DNA from: Eopsaltria australis
Taxonomy: Eukaryota > Chordata > Aves > Passeriformes > Petroicidae
DNA: 64,000 nt
Reading direction: 5' to 3'
Assembly: GCA_034509425.1 (NCBI GenBank)
Contig: JAVTVJ010000450.1
Span: 372,001-436,000, forward strand
Program-made: the position numbers and the translations under genes
In this document: piece by piece, positions 1 to 25,355 of the stretch
Position numbering within the stretch: position 1 is the stretch's first letter
Layout of the letters: each line of letters starts with the position of its first letter
Notes under the pieces: model-generated
What the model saw: only the letters and a program-made list of their open reading frames with translations
What the model was told of the DNA's origin: nothing
The model's database searches: none

Positions 1-862
1 TGAAATAAGTTTTGAGTAATAGTCTATTAACCTGAGATAAAAAGTGGATTGTTGTCATAATCCTCTGTGTTCTTTGAGTGCTCTTGGATCCTTTTCCTTC
101 TGAAGCAGCTTGTTTTCTTTGCTTAGACTACCAGCATTGCTTCCACTGAATTCCTGTTTTGTTTCACATGACTGTGTGTAATGTTCCACATGCTTTCCAG
201 CTGAAGTCACAAGTCACAGAGCAATCCTCAATAGTCATTAAATTCATTACCACTAATTAGCAGTTAGTGTTCAAGTAAAACTATTTCTGTTATTTGTTTC
301 TTACTGTCTCCAGTCCTAAAATCTAAGTGCTTTCCCCTTCAGAGGTTAGCATGCTTGTAGATGCTGCCTGCAAAAAGGGGCCAGTCTGTTCTGAAGAGAT
401 ATCAGTAAATCATTAGCATCTGAAAAATCCTGGAATTTAATTCATACGCTTTATTTTAAAAGAAGAAAAAGGCCTTAACATTCCTCTTAATGCTCATTCT
501 AAGAAGAGGTGTTCTTCTGGATGTGAGATATTCTTTGTGTGATACATTTGGGCATACAAAACTGCCTCTGAGTCTCCCTTGGCTACCAGGAGAACCTTTT
601 CTTGGTGTAATTTGCAGCTTCTGTCTTAATTTCCTGAAAGGTCTGAGATCTTGAAGATAGAGTGTAAGTGTTACAGCACAGAAATTCTTCATTGTTGAAC
701 TTTCATATGCTTCAGGGATAGGGCAAGTAGAAAAATCTATCACATAGTGTTCTATAGTTGTTGGTGTAAAAAGGAAGCTATTTATAGAACCTGTCTTTGA
801 GCATGTTGTGTGTTTTTTCTTTTTCTAACTGGTGGTATTGGATGTCTTTGTTTGTTTTGAAG
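1..862 (+). other. TMF1: TMF1 intron (3' part)
   Basis: This stretch precedes the first recognisable TMF1 exon and ends in an acceptor AG at 861-862. It is AT-rich with stops in all frames that matter. I see no further TMF1 exon in it; the 95-codon minus-strand ORF at 456-743 has no recognisable similarity. Confidence 0.7.
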
Positions 863-973
863 GACCGAAAGTCATTTACAGTTGAAACTGTATCAAGCAC
901 ACCATCAATGTCCCGCTCCAGTTCCATAAGTGGGGTGGACATGGCAGGACTTCAGACCTCTTTCCTCTCACAG
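863..973 (+). CDS. TMF1: TMF1 exon, serine-rich linker (37 codons)
   Basis: It begins DRKSFTVETVSS and ends TSFLSQ. The acceptor is ttgaag before 863 and the donor is gtagga at 974. The exon is phase 0 at both ends. It carries the Ser-rich stretch SMSRSSSISG that precedes the C-terminal coiled coil. Confidence 0.93.
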
Positions 974-3023
974 GTAGGATAGATCACCTGTAATGGCTTT
1001 TTTCTTCTTGACAGAACACTTACTTTCCTCCTCAAGAACTTTTATTAACATAGAAAATGACTCTTTGAGAGTGTATTGGCCTTAGATAAAGTAACTTCCT
1101 GTGCAGAAACATCTCAAACCTGCTTGCATGGTGTCTGTGATTGTAAAACATAAAATTGATTTATTTTTACTTGCACTCCTGGTTTGGGGCACACCCCTCT
1201 TCCCTGGGCAGCATCACTGACTGCTGTACTCTGCTGCCTCCTGCTGCTGCTCCTTCCCTGTCTGTCCAGTTCAAAATTAAATGGCACCTGTGTAAGTGTC
1301 AGGAGAACTTGCCAGCAGGGAGCTTTCCCAAATTGTACCTATTCACCTTAAGCATTTGTTTTGAAAACAAACTTTAAGCATTGAAATGCTTGCCTAGCAC
1401 AGTGTAATTTTAAATCTTAAATGAGGTCATATTTAAGAGAGGGAAGATTTCAAAATGGGCGTGTTTTTGTCTAATTTTCATCTTCTCTCACCTTCTGTCT
1501 GTAGGATGATCCCCATGATCACTCTTTTGGACCAATAGGTACCAGTGGGAGCAACCTCTATGATGCAATAAGGATGGGATCAGGGTCAAGTATAATTGAA
1601 AATCTTCAGTCACAGCTAAAACTAAGAGAAGGAGAGATTTCACATCTGCAGGTATCTTTTCAGAAAGCTTGCTCAGTGTTACAAGAATTCTGTGAACCAG
1701 TCAGCTGTGAAGGGATAAGCTCAAAAAGGATTTGTTGCTTCCTTTTTGTTTTGGCAAGGACCTATCCAGAAAACTTACCTACCTGAAAACTAAAAAACCC
1801 AAACCACTGAGATTTGAGGAGAAAGTGAGAGTGGATCTGAGATGTGCTGTTTCACAGTCTGGCTTAACAATAAGCCTTAATTACTATGTATTTTGATACT
1901 GTGTTTTATAAATACAGTAAATTCTTTCTTTCTCCTCCTTATATGTGTTTACCTTAGCTGGAAATTGGAAACCTGGAAAAAACTCGATCAATAATGGCAG
2001 AAGAGCTTGTTAAATTAACAAATCAAAATGATGAACTTGAAGAAAAAGTGAAGGAAATACCCAAATTACGCACACAGTTAAAGGTGAGTGTATTTCAGGT
2101 GTAAATCCATCGTAAAATGTAGGTAATTGCATTTCTTTAGGAATAGTCCTATCAGTTTAGGAATATATTTTATTCTGTCTCTAAGTATAAGTGGCAGAAG
2201 AGCCTGGTTTTTGGGTTTTTTTATATAGTAGAATCTATAAATGCCCATTCCATGGTTAGGGAGTCACTTCAAAACACAGTTGTTGGAAACATGCTGTGCA
2301 TAACACTGTGTGCTAAATCAGGGAGAGACCATTTCTGTTTCTGTCATTCAGACACTTGTCTGGAACTGGATTTTTTAGTATAGGGAGTGTTTTGATAAAT
2401 ACCATGGATTTATGAGAGGTTGATGCAGAAGCTGAATGTGTCCAGTAGAGATACAGGAAACAGGACAAATAATTGAATCCTAATTTGTAAGGATTTAAAC
2501 TGAAATATTTGAAAAAGTTTTGGAATAATTTTCTGATGAAACATTTCACAAACTGGTCATTCCTGTAGTAAAACAGTGCCGTTTTCTAACTGTTTGTAAT
2601 GCTTATAGCTACTGAACTTCAAGGTGCTTCAGTATGTCCTCTGAAGCCAGCACTGATTATTTTTAGGACCTTAGGACTATCTTCCTTTAATATCTAGAAT
2701 ATAAATCTAGCTGTATTCAAAGCATGAAGTATTTTTGAAGAGTTACTGTGTGTTTCACTGTAGTTACACTTTGATGAGGTAATGCTGCACTTATTTCCCC
2801 TGGCAGTGTAAAAACACTGTCCCAGCAGCAGCTTGTTTGGAACTGAAAACCAGGGAGATAACAAAGTGTGTCCTTGCAGGATTTGGATCAGAGGTACAAC
2901 ACCATTCTCCAGATGTATGGAGAGAAGGCAGAGGAGGCTGAGGAGCTCCGGCTGGATCTGGAAGATGTGAAAAACATGTACAAGACTCAGATAGATGAAC
3001 TTTTAAAACAAAGACAAAATTAA
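863..3023 (+). CDS. TMF1: TMF1 (TATA element modulatory factor 1), C-terminal part, four coding exons
   Basis: This is the 3' end of the gene for TMF1/ARA160, a long coiled-coil golgin that binds Rab6 through its C-terminal region, tethers vesicles at the Golgi, and was first described as a nuclear DNA-binding and androgen-receptor cofactor. Exons at 863-973, 1505-1651, 1958-2083 and 2880-3023 are all in phase 0. They join into one open frame of 175 residues ending in TAA at 3021-3023. The translation contains segments I recognise from vertebrate TMF1: STPSMSRSSSISGVDMAGLQ, SIIENLQSQLKLREGEI, and the heptad-rich RYNTILQMYGEKAEEAEEL of the Rab6-binding TMF domain. The extreme C-terminus (DELLKQRQN) differs from the human ending I remember. 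All upstream exons lie outside the window. Identity is secure; exon limits are read from GT-AG sites. Confidence 0.96.
1505..1651 (+). CDS. TMF1: TMF1 exon, start of C-terminal coiled coil (49 codons)
   Basis: The acceptor is tctgtag and the donor is gtatct. It encodes DDPHDHSFGP through GEISHLQ. An ORF reads through the donor to 1786, but the protein family continues into the next exon with LEIGNLEK, so splicing at 1651 is the right reading. Confidence 0.94.
1958..2083 (+). CDS. TMF1: TMF1 exon, coiled coil (42 codons)
   Basis: The acceptor is taccttag and the donor is gtgagt. It encodes LEIGNLEKTRSIMAEELVKL through LRTQLK, a highly charged heptad-repeat segment of the C-terminal coiled coil. 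Confidence 0.95.
2880..3023 (+). CDS. TMF1: TMF1 last coding exon (47 codons plus stop)
   Basis: The acceptor is tccttgcag. It encodes DLDQRYNTILQMYGEKAEEA onward to DELLKQRQN, with TAA at 3021-3023. This is the end of the Rab6-binding coiled coil. Confidence 0.95.
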   Translation, partial: DLDQRYNTILQMYGEKAEEAEELRLDLEDVKNMYKTQIDELLKQRQN

Positions 3024-4543
3024 TTCCTTATGGAACTCTTTACATGATATGGTGACGGACTGTAAAGATAACTTTATGTAAATGCTGAATTTAAATGTCT
3101 TGTAAAAAACCCCTGTATTATAGAAAATGTGACTATATAATAGAGTTCATATGTTGACAGAAGAATCAATGCTTTAAGTGTCCTGTTCTGTCTGCAGTTA
3201 AATTATTTGTGCAATATTTAATTTTTTTTTTCTTCAGTCATCCCTTTATTTAAGTTTTTCCTAAATGATGGGTCATTTTACTTGTAAACAGCAGAGATGA
3301 TGGTTGTTTCCTTGTGAGACAACACTGGAAGACATGAGCAGTACTAAAGCAACCCTTGATTAATAATCTTTGTAAACCTATGAAAATCACATCAGAAGTC
3401 TTTCTTAAGTGTTCTTCATATGAGTTTTTCTAAAATCTCATCAGTTAGTTTTTATTAACAAAGTAGCAGGGACTTGCTGTCTGAAGCAATAACTGGTGGA
3501 TATTTTTATGACAGAAAAATCTTACATTTGTACTTGCAACATCTGAACGTGTCAGGGTGATTATTCTTAGACAAATCAGATTAGTCTGGCTACTTTACAC
3601 TAAGTCCTCTAAAGCAGAGTGTGAGACTGAGATGAGACTTCAAATTACAGCTTCATCTTGTATATTGCTTGTGTTCTCATGAGCAGTCTGGAGACAGCAG
3701 CTCTGCTTGTAATTACAAATGTGTTCAACTTACAACACCAGACATCTGAGCTATTAAATATCTGTTCTAGATTTAGTAGCTGATTTTTAACAGTAGCTAA
3801 AACAGTTCAGAAGAATGCAGAAAAGTGTTTTTTTAAAAAATAAGTTGCTGCAGATCTCATGGTTCCTTTTATGTAAGTAGCAAGGGTTGGACTTCTTGTA
3901 AGATTGAACTGTGGCTTAATAATAGCTTTCCAGCAAGTCTCCAGTGGCTGCAGAGGATTTCTCATGCCATTCCTTAAGCAAGGTATTGGTCAAACAGCAC
4001 CCACGTGACTTGGAGTTGAGCTGCATTTTTGGTAATGTCATAGGAAATGTTTGAATTGGACCCTTGGGAATGCTGAGAAGAAGCTTTCGTCTTCCTCTCT
4101 GCATTCCAGAGAGCAAATATTTTGCTGCATCTCAGAACCTACTCGTGTGAAATACTGGCCAGTTGAAATTCTTTGCTTATCACACCAGTGCCTCTGTTGG
4201 GAGAGGGTTTTTTTTTCCCAGACCAGTGCACGCTGTAATTTTGGAACTCTTTTCCTGCTTGGGTATTCGGTGGCCTGACAAACAAAGGATGTGAAGGATG
4301 AGGAGCTGCTTCTGGAGAAATGCCTCTCGGTAATATGACTTTACTACGGGTGTTAAGGATTTGTTCCTCACTGGGAGAACAGTTAGTCACTGAAATTACA
4401 CAGGCAAAGGAAGGTTCATGGGAAATCCTAGGCTAATTTGAGGTTTAGGCAGCTACTCTGTGAGGATTTCATTGAAGCCATAGAGCCAGAACACTTGAAT
4501 TTGTTATAACTCCCCATCTGTGATAGGAACTGTTAACTGCTTT

Positions 4544-4549
4544 AATAAA
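4544..4549 (+). terminator. candidate internal poly(A) signal of TMF1
   Basis: AATAAA is followed within 30 bases by a T-rich stretch (cttttctcttccttttttttc). It would give a short 3'UTR of about 1.55 kb. Confidence 0.45.
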
Positions 4550-5946
4550 AATACTCTTTTCTCTTCCTTTTTTTTCTTTTTCTCACTGGGAGGTGGGAAG
4601 GAATTACCCTCTTGTCTTCATTTCAGTTTTGAAACCATGGTGGTATGATTTTTCTTCTAAAAACCTTTAAAACTTTACCTTCATAGTGAAGCATGGTGGG
4701 TTGCTCTAGGTTTCAGAAAAACCCCAGACCAGTCAACACTAAGCAACAATCAGTCCATGTCAAAACACTTGCTGGAATTTTACTGCTTTAGAATTATGAT
4801 GTACAAGGGTTAGTTCAGTCTTTTCTTAAAAAAAACCAACTCTTTATGATGGTCAAAGATTAGAAATTCTGTTCAGCTTTTATTTACTACAGCGAATCAA
4901 TAACCTGCTGGTTTTCACCTTTTTTTGCAATCTTAGTAGACAAAATACAGCAGTAAAAAAAAAAAAAAAAAGTGAATTCTCCTTTGAACATTTATTGGGG
5001 TCTCTTGCTGCCAGTGCTTTTGAAGGTAACATTTCCTGTGTAATGTGAGCAGATGCTCCTGAGGGGCTGACAGGCAGTTCTGAGTCTGGCTTGGGCTATC
5101 TTGGTTTTCAGGAAGAGCTTAGGTAAAAGGGAAATTTTAACACACAATCAGCATTAACAGTTTTAGATGTAAAAAAGCAAAAAGTATTAGATTTTTAAAT
5201 TTTACTAAAGTAGATGTAAATATTTGTATTGACTATTTTTGGATTCTGTATTCCCTTGTAGTGCAACCTTTACTATCACCTGAGAATCAAATGGCCTTCT
5301 GTGTCTTAATCATCAAAGCCTTAGAAAACAAAGTGGCTGTTGGAAGGTAACAGACTTTAAAGTATCCTGGTTTGCTCATCTTTGATATAATTTTATGCTT
5401 GTTTTGAAGAAACATTAATGTCTGCTTGGACACATTTAATTCATTGCTCTTACTGAGATTGCTTAGAAGACTAACATGCAAAATGAAAGGAATTAGGTTA
5501 GAATTCTGGTACTCCCTTTGTCTAAATTTATTATTTTAGAACGTTTCTTCTGAAAGCAACTAATTTGGCTCTCATTTTCACTGCATATGCAAGTATGAAG
5601 AAATGTTATTTAAAGGTTAATCAGTGTAGTGTTCAGAGGGAGCTGAATTGCTCTGAAAGACCTCTGGATGTAGGTGGGTTTGGATGAGCAATAGATTACT
5701 CTGGTACTCACTTCCTTTAGGAACTCAAGGGCCCACGTTCAGAATCCCATGTCAAGATCACATGAGAGAAGGGTTAGTTCTGGTTTTTTTTCCTGCTACA
5801 AGTTTGTTGTAATTCATGTGCTTACATTTTACTAAGGGCTATAATGATCCTTAATATGAGGTAAAATGGTTTTCAGAGTGAAATTAAACCCCTTGGTTTC
5901 TAGTTGTGAAATATGTATAAACTGTAAAAAGCACGGGTCAGGATAA

Positions 5947-5952
5947 AATAAA
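5947..5952 (+). terminator. probable main poly(A) signal of TMF1
   Basis: AATAAA is followed about 20 bases later by a GT-rich element (tgtgttctggttctct), the usual arrangement of a strong cleavage site. It lies only about 250 bp before the EOGT CpG island begins. Confidence 0.65.
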
Positions 5953-6199
5953 ATTTTCTGCTAACAGTGTGTTCTGGTTCTCTTTGAGAAAAGACTTAAA
6001 AATAGTTCTGTCGTGGGAGGGTGGGTGTGAGCTTAGTGCTGTGAAAGGAAAATATTACTTAAGGTGGAAGATACCAGATGTAGTTGGAATATAGTTACAG
6101 ATACCAGTTAAAGTCTTGCGGTGCCGTGGGTATTTATGTACGAGGGGCTGGTTTATTTCTAAATGCACCGCAGTGATGGGATTGCGGATAATGTGACAT

Positions 6200-7260
6200 T
6201 TAGGCTAATTCCCTTTATTCAAGTGAGCGGTGTCCCTGCGGGGTCAGCACCTCTGCCGGCGCCCTCTGTGCCGCGTTCTCCCGCAGATTTCCTGGCTCGG
6301 GCTGAGCGTTTGTTCCTCGTTTCCCACCTGGGAACGAGGGGAGAAGAGGTCTGGGCTGTGGCGGACGATTCAAAGCTCTCGAGTGTTGCTGCCTGTGCCT
6401 CCCCCGGCGCTCGTCACTGCGGGAATTGGGTCAGACCGGAGGAGGGTGCGGGGTGCCGGCGCAGGCAGGAGCGCTGCCGTGTGTCAGGGAGAGCAGGGCA
6501 CCGATGAACCTCAGCCCTTGCGCCCGGGGGTGTCGGTGAGCGCGGCGGTCCCGGGCCGGCCCCGCTGCTGCCCGCCGGGGCTCGGGGGGATGCCTGGAAC
6601 AATGGGGTGCCGGAGCCTGCGCTTCCTGCCGGGCCGCGGCAGGAAAAGGCCCTTTTCCTCCGCATCCTGCGCTCGCCGCTCTCGGGGCGGCAGTGCTTAA
6701 TTTCCGGCAGCAGAAGGAAGAAGCGGCTGCTCCGGCGCTGCTCCCCGCGGGCAGGTGCCCTGCGCTGCCGGCCCCACCTGAGCCTCGCCGCCGGAGCCCG
6801 ACCCGCGCCCGCTGCTGCCCCGGCCCGGCCGGCTCCTCCTTCCTGCCTCCTTCCTCCCCTGCCTCCTTCCTTCTCTGCCTTCCTTCGCTGCCTCCTCGCC
6901 GGCTCCCGCAGCCCGGGGCGGGGCGGTCCCGGCGGCCGCGGCTGCTGCCGGCGGCGGTCCCGGGGCGGGCGCGGCGGTGCCGCCGCCCCTCCCTCACACC
7001 CGCACGGGCGCTTCCCGCGGAGCCCGGCGGGGCCGGGCCGAGCGCTGCCCCCGGACATGAGGATTGAGGCCGGCGGCGAGGGCAGAACAGGAGGAGCTGC
7101 CGGTCCCGTGGGCCGCGGGGCTCCCCGGGGCCGGCGGGGCTGAGGCGCGGTGAGATACGCGGTGGGATGCGGTGGGATGCGATGCTGTGCCGGGGCGGGG
7201 GAGCGCAGGGCGGGGCGGCGGCGCCGGGCGTGACAAGCGTGGGTCAGGCACCAGGGGCTG
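6200..7260 (+). promoter_or_regulatory. EOGT: CpG island: EOGT promoter and untranslated exon 1
   Basis: About 1 kb of very GC-rich, CpG-dense DNA sits abruptly between AT-rich flanks. It contains several GC-box (Sp1/KLF type) motifs, for example ggggcggggcgg near 6915 and ggggcggg near 6960 and 7193. There is no TATA box. A donor-like site GCG|GTGAGA at 7149/7150 could end an untranslated first exon. Its position directly upstream of EOGT on the same strand makes it the EOGT promoter. Long ORFs through it on both strands (up to 397 codons) are an effect of GC content. Confidence 0.85.
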
Positions 7261-7625
7261 GCTGGGCCGGAGGCTGGGTCCTGGTCTGGGTCCGGTTCTG
7301 GATCTACCATGGAACCAAGCCCGGCCTGGTACAGGGTGTCAAGCACCTTCCCGAAGTGACAGCCCCTCAGCCAGCGCCCAGGGATGGATAAGGGGCCGCG
7401 TGCTTTGGGGACACCGCAGGGTTTGTGATGGGAGAGGTGTGATCCTTGCGAGAGACCCCCTTGTCCCGGGCTGTGTTCCAGGGAACCGCACCGGAGTGAC
7501 GGGCCAGCAGCGTGCCCGGGCTGCGGAAGCTGCTCGCATTGCTGGGAACGTGTCTCTAGGAGTAGGACCTGAGGAAATCTCCTTTTACAAGACGTATCTA
7601 ACTCCACCTTCCTCCCCCACTCTAG

Positions 7626-7672
7626 GTTTCTGTACCTGGGAAATCTGAAGTGGTTCTTCTCAAATCAAACAG
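7626..7672 (+). other. EOGT: candidate untranslated exon of EOGT
   Basis: A 47-base block is flanked by an excellent pyrimidine tract and acceptor (ccttcctcccccactctag) and a good donor (acag|gtaaaa). There is no ATG in it. It would sit between the CpG-island exon and the first coding exon. It is seen only as splice-site quality; use is not proven. Confidence 0.4.
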
Positions 7673-8487
7673 GTAAAACTACTTGTATCGTAGGAATTTT
7701 GCTAAAGGCTTCAGTTGAAAGCAAGCATGCAAATTTTAGCAACTTATAACGCCAAAAAAGGTGGAGTTTAGATACAGGCCATGCATTTTTTTTTTCCTCA
7801 GGAAGTTTAATGGTTCAAAGCAGGGGTGTTAGATGAGAAGGTTGTATTAGCAGGAAGGTATGCAGTCAGCTTTAGGGTATACAGATGTGTGGGCCTGTGT
7901 GTGTATACATATAAATACACTTTTATTATTTATAGAATTAAATCTAGAATATACTCAGTAGTCAAGTTTCATTAACATGATGTTAAGCACTAAAAACAGG
8001 CAACCCTAACAGACTTATCTGTGATCCTATGTTTGTGTCTGCATAGCTTTCCTTCAGCTAATAATTAAAGTGGAGAATGTATTATTTTCATACTTATTTT
8101 AAAACTAAAAATCCTTTTCTCACCCCTCCCCCCAGTTCTTCTACTTTTTCTCCCTTCTCACTGGATATTGCATGCTCTATACTTAGTCTCCACATTGAAC
8201 TCTCAGGATCCCTTGGCATTCAGCTAAAGTAAACACACCCATTTTAGCCTGACTGGGAGTTTGCAGTGCGTAATAACACTCAATGACTAATGATTCAAAG
8301 ATAATCCTGAGGTTGTGCAGTCTGGCCTCTCAGTGAAAGTTTGGTCTTCACAGGAAAAAGAAACCACCCCAGAAATGCAAGTACAAATTTTTTGACCGTG
8401 GTCTGACTCTGGCTGAATTTTGTCTTGCGTGCTTGAAATGCTGCAGATATGTTTATTTCATTTTTATTTTCTATTTTTTTTATAAAG
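7673..8487 (+). other. EOGT: EOGT intron upstream of first coding exon
   Basis: AT-rich intron sequence with no coding potential I recognise. It ends in a long T-rich tract. The first coding exon could begin after AG at 8487, 8493 or 8501; the last gives only six bases of leader before the ATG. Confidence 0.6.
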
Positions 8488-8507
8488 TACAGAACTCACA
8501 GGTTGCC

Positions 8508-22494
<13,987 letters not shown>

Positions 22495-22532
22495 ATTAGA
22501 CTTCTGACTGAAATACTGTTTTTAATTAATCA

Positions 22533-22826
22533 CACAATGGCCTGGGTTGGAAGGGATTTTAAAGAGCATCTCATTCCACCCCCTGCCATGGGCAGGGACA
22601 CCTTCCACTATCCCAGGTTGCTCCAAGCTCCAATGTCCAACGTGGCCTTGGACACTTCCAGGGATGGGGCAGCCACAGCTTCTCTGGGCAACCTGTGCCA
22701 GGGCCTCACCATCCTCACAGCAAAGAATTTATCCCTTGTATTCAATCTAAACCCACTCCCTGTCAATTTGAAGCCATTCCCCTTTTTCCTGTCACTACAT
22801 GCCCATAAATAAATAAATTTCCCCCT
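22533..22826 (-). mobile_element. CR1 LINE 3' fragment (minus orientation)
   Basis: Read on the minus strand this gives the typical avian CR1 3' end: a block about a lumped, truncated LINE tail with GCACAGGTTGCCCAGAGAAG, then a 3' terminus near ACCCAGGCCATTGTG. It is only about 290 bp, as usual for 5'-truncated copies, with no coding capacity. The insertion lies in the EOGT 3'UTR. Confidence 0.88.
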
Positions 22827-23324
22827 ATGAGGGAAACAACCCATTGTTAATCTGTCAGACCACTTCTTAGCACAGTACCTTGTCTTTGTAATTCCTTTCT
22901 AATCTGGGAGGTTTTGATATGTAAAAAGCTATTTTTCTGACTATTTCTGGTTTTTTTGCACTGTATTTCTACATTCCAGATTCTGAAATACTCTTTATAC
23001 AAAGATATGTCCACCCATTTCATGTAAGGTGTTCTGGGGTAGATCCAGGGTCAACAGACACTGCAAGCTTCTACTTTAAATTTAGAAATATTTTCACATT
23101 AGAGAGCACAGTCTTATGATTTTGCATTTAAATATAAATTTGACTCTTGTCCCTGGAGTTATAAATGCTCCAGTACAAGAGGTCTGCACAGTAGGTTCAG
23201 TCAGTTTTCTGTCTCAGAGCAGGTAAATATTCCTAAGTGAATACTTAAAATTTCAGGCAATCTGGGTGTTTCCTACTTTTTCACAAAAACCAGCACTCTG
23301 CACTGGAAAACTTGAGCAAATTGG

Positions 23325-23330
23325 AATAAA
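23325..23330 (+). terminator. candidate poly(A) signal of EOGT (proximal)
   Basis: AATAAA is followed by a T-rich stretch (cttgattttttttgagg). It would give a 3'UTR of about 0.85 kb. Confidence 0.4.
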
Positions 23331-23408
23331 ACTTGATTTTTTTTGAGGATTCTAAAGGGAATGGCCTTCTAGTTTTTTTAAGGACAAATGATAAAATGTA
23401 TAGAGTGT

Positions 23409-23428
23409 CTTTCAGCTGCAGCTGAAAG
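23409..23428 (+). repeat. perfect 20-bp palindrome
   Basis: CTTTCAGCTGCAGCTGAAAG equals its own reverse complement. It lies in the inferred EOGT 3'UTR and contains two overlapping CAGCTG E-box cores. Confidence 0.95.
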
Positions 23429-24356
23429 GAAAGGAATAGATGAGGAACCTTGCTTTTGGAGTCACTAAAAGCCTAATTTTTAATGTTCTTATTTCCTCAA
23501 AATGTTGAAGAGTTAATCCAGAAAACTTTTCAAATGAAATCTTTCCAAAGCCAGTAGCACAGTTCACTGTTTCCAGTGAAGAGAATATTAAACCAAAGCT
23601 GAGTTCTTTCTTAAATTCCCTCTGGAGCTGAGAAAATAGTGGGGAAAATAAAGGTGGTAGTTCTGTTTTTTTTAAATAGGGCCAGGAGGATGTGTAGAAG
23701 AATCAAGTTCAGTGAGATAAAACCCAGGAGTTCTGTGTTAAATTATGGATTTTTGGGGAATGTATCCCTGTGCTGGACTTGCAGTTCAGCCCCACAGTCC
23801 CGGTGGCTCAGGGCAGGCACACATTTGTATGGAAAAGCAGGAGAGTTCTGGTAAATACAAACATTTCAGTGCTCTAATTGTAGATGGTATTGACTTCCCT
23901 TCCCCAGCAATTTCAGAGAGTGTGGGTGCATTTACTGACCTGTCTGTGCTGGTAGGGATGAGTTACTGTAAGCACAATTTTCATATAGATCTCTCACGAC
24001 CTTAATCAGTGCATAGGGGGAGCTGGGTTAGAGCTGAGACCTTCATTTATTTTATGTATGTGGTGCAATTCTTCCTGGAGAGTGTTGTTTTACTGAGGGA
24101 GAAAACTGTTTCACTTTAAAGGAGCATAGAAGCAAAATTGCACTTCTTAATGTGAGGGGGGGGGGGAAGAAAAAGCCCTTGAGCAGTACCATTCCCTGTA
24201 TTTGTATTTGTATGTGTCTGTTGGGGTTTTTACCTTGTGGGGTTTTTAAAGTTAAAAAAATGTATAAAACTTACGTCAGTAAAATGTCTGTGTTTGAATG
24301 AAACCAAGTCAAAGTAAAGAAGACATTTAACTATGGACTGTGCACATATTTTTTTT

Positions 24357-24362
24357 AATAAA
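24357..24362 (+). terminator. candidate poly(A) signal of EOGT (middle)
   Basis: AATAAA sits in an AT-rich stretch, followed by a weak T/G-rich segment (gtgtaaaatttttggtc). Confidence 0.4.
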
Positions 24363-25349
24363 AATCCTTTTAATTAAAGAAAAAAAGTGTAAAATTTTTG
24401 GTCATAGTTTGCCAGGTTTTAGAGGCAAATGTTTTAAATACTATTAATTGCTGTGTCCCTGCTTTCTCCTGCCATGACAGCCTGATGTTCTGAGGTCCAA
24501 AGTGATATTCAGGTCTATTTATTTAGGAACCATTCAGAGGTAATGCTGCCATTCTGCACTGCTGGCTTTAGTGCTGGGCATTTGAAGACGGGTTTGTGAA
24601 AAATCTTTGTGTGTATTTGACTTCCTGTGGTGCAGGTGATGCTGCTGAAGGCACTGAGTGAGTGCTTGAGTCTGCACAGGAGCAGCTAATGAGGAGCTGC
24701 TCTTTCAAGTGATCACTAAAACAAATGGTTGAACATATGTGTGGAGGAGAGGCTGCAGGGACTCAATCCAAGGGCAAAATATCCTGCCAGCACTCACCAG
24801 TTTCAGCAAATTTTGAGTGCAGTGTCAACAGTTGATGGCCAACATGTTGTTATTCAGCCTTTATGGATTAATATTGCTGGGATGAAAAGACTGCTTGTGG
24901 TGATTAACTTTACAAACAGTACAACATTTTCCTGGCAGCAGAAGGAGGTTTGGTTGGGTTTTTGGGTTTTGCCAATAAATCCTGAGGGAGTTTGGACAAC
25001 AGCAGAGGTCTGGATTGTGACTTAAAGAGCATCTGGGCCATCTTGGGTCTGTCTGGAAGCTGGAATTTGAGGGAATCCATAAAACTTTCGGGCCACTTGG
25101 TCTTAAAGCAGGATATAGCTCTGGGTTATGTTTTCCTAGCAGACCATGGGAATCTTGTTCCTTGCTACTTCTGATTATTTTAAGATTTTTTTTTGGTCTC
25201 TCCAGTTTACTCAAGTTGAGAGTCTAAGGGGGCACCTTGGCATCAGTGTGATGAATTCAGTTTTGGGACTTTGTGTAATGTTGCAAGTCCTGAATGCTTT
25301 TGGGATTGCCTGTGTTTCCTGTACAATGTAAACCAAGAGCTGGATTTGG

Positions 25350-25355
25350 AATAAA
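25350..25355 (+). terminator. candidate poly(A) signal of EOGT (distal, best)
   Basis: AATAAA is followed about 18 bases later by a clear GT/T-rich downstream element (gcgtgtggtttctttccc). Confidence 0.5.

Larger units (their letters stand above)
3024..5970 (+). other. TMF1: TMF1 3' untranslated region
   Basis: About 2.95 kb of AT-rich, non-coding sequence follows the TMF1 stop. It contains an internal AATAAA at 4544-4549 (possible early cleavage), an A-run near 4956-4971, and a strong terminal signal at 5947. A 3'UTR of this size fits my recollection of mammalian TMF1 transcripts. The 60-85 codon ORFs here look like chance. The precise end is inferred. Confidence 0.7.

Noticed and set aside
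6414..7607. 397-codon ORF on the minus strand, with other long ORFs on both strands at 6163-7648
   Set aside because: They lie across the EOGT CpG island, where high GC removes stop codons. The products are low-complexity Pro/Arg/Gly/Ala.
22537..22812. 91-codon ORF directly downstream of EOGT
   Set aside because: It lies wholly inside the antisense CR1 fragment and is non-coding.
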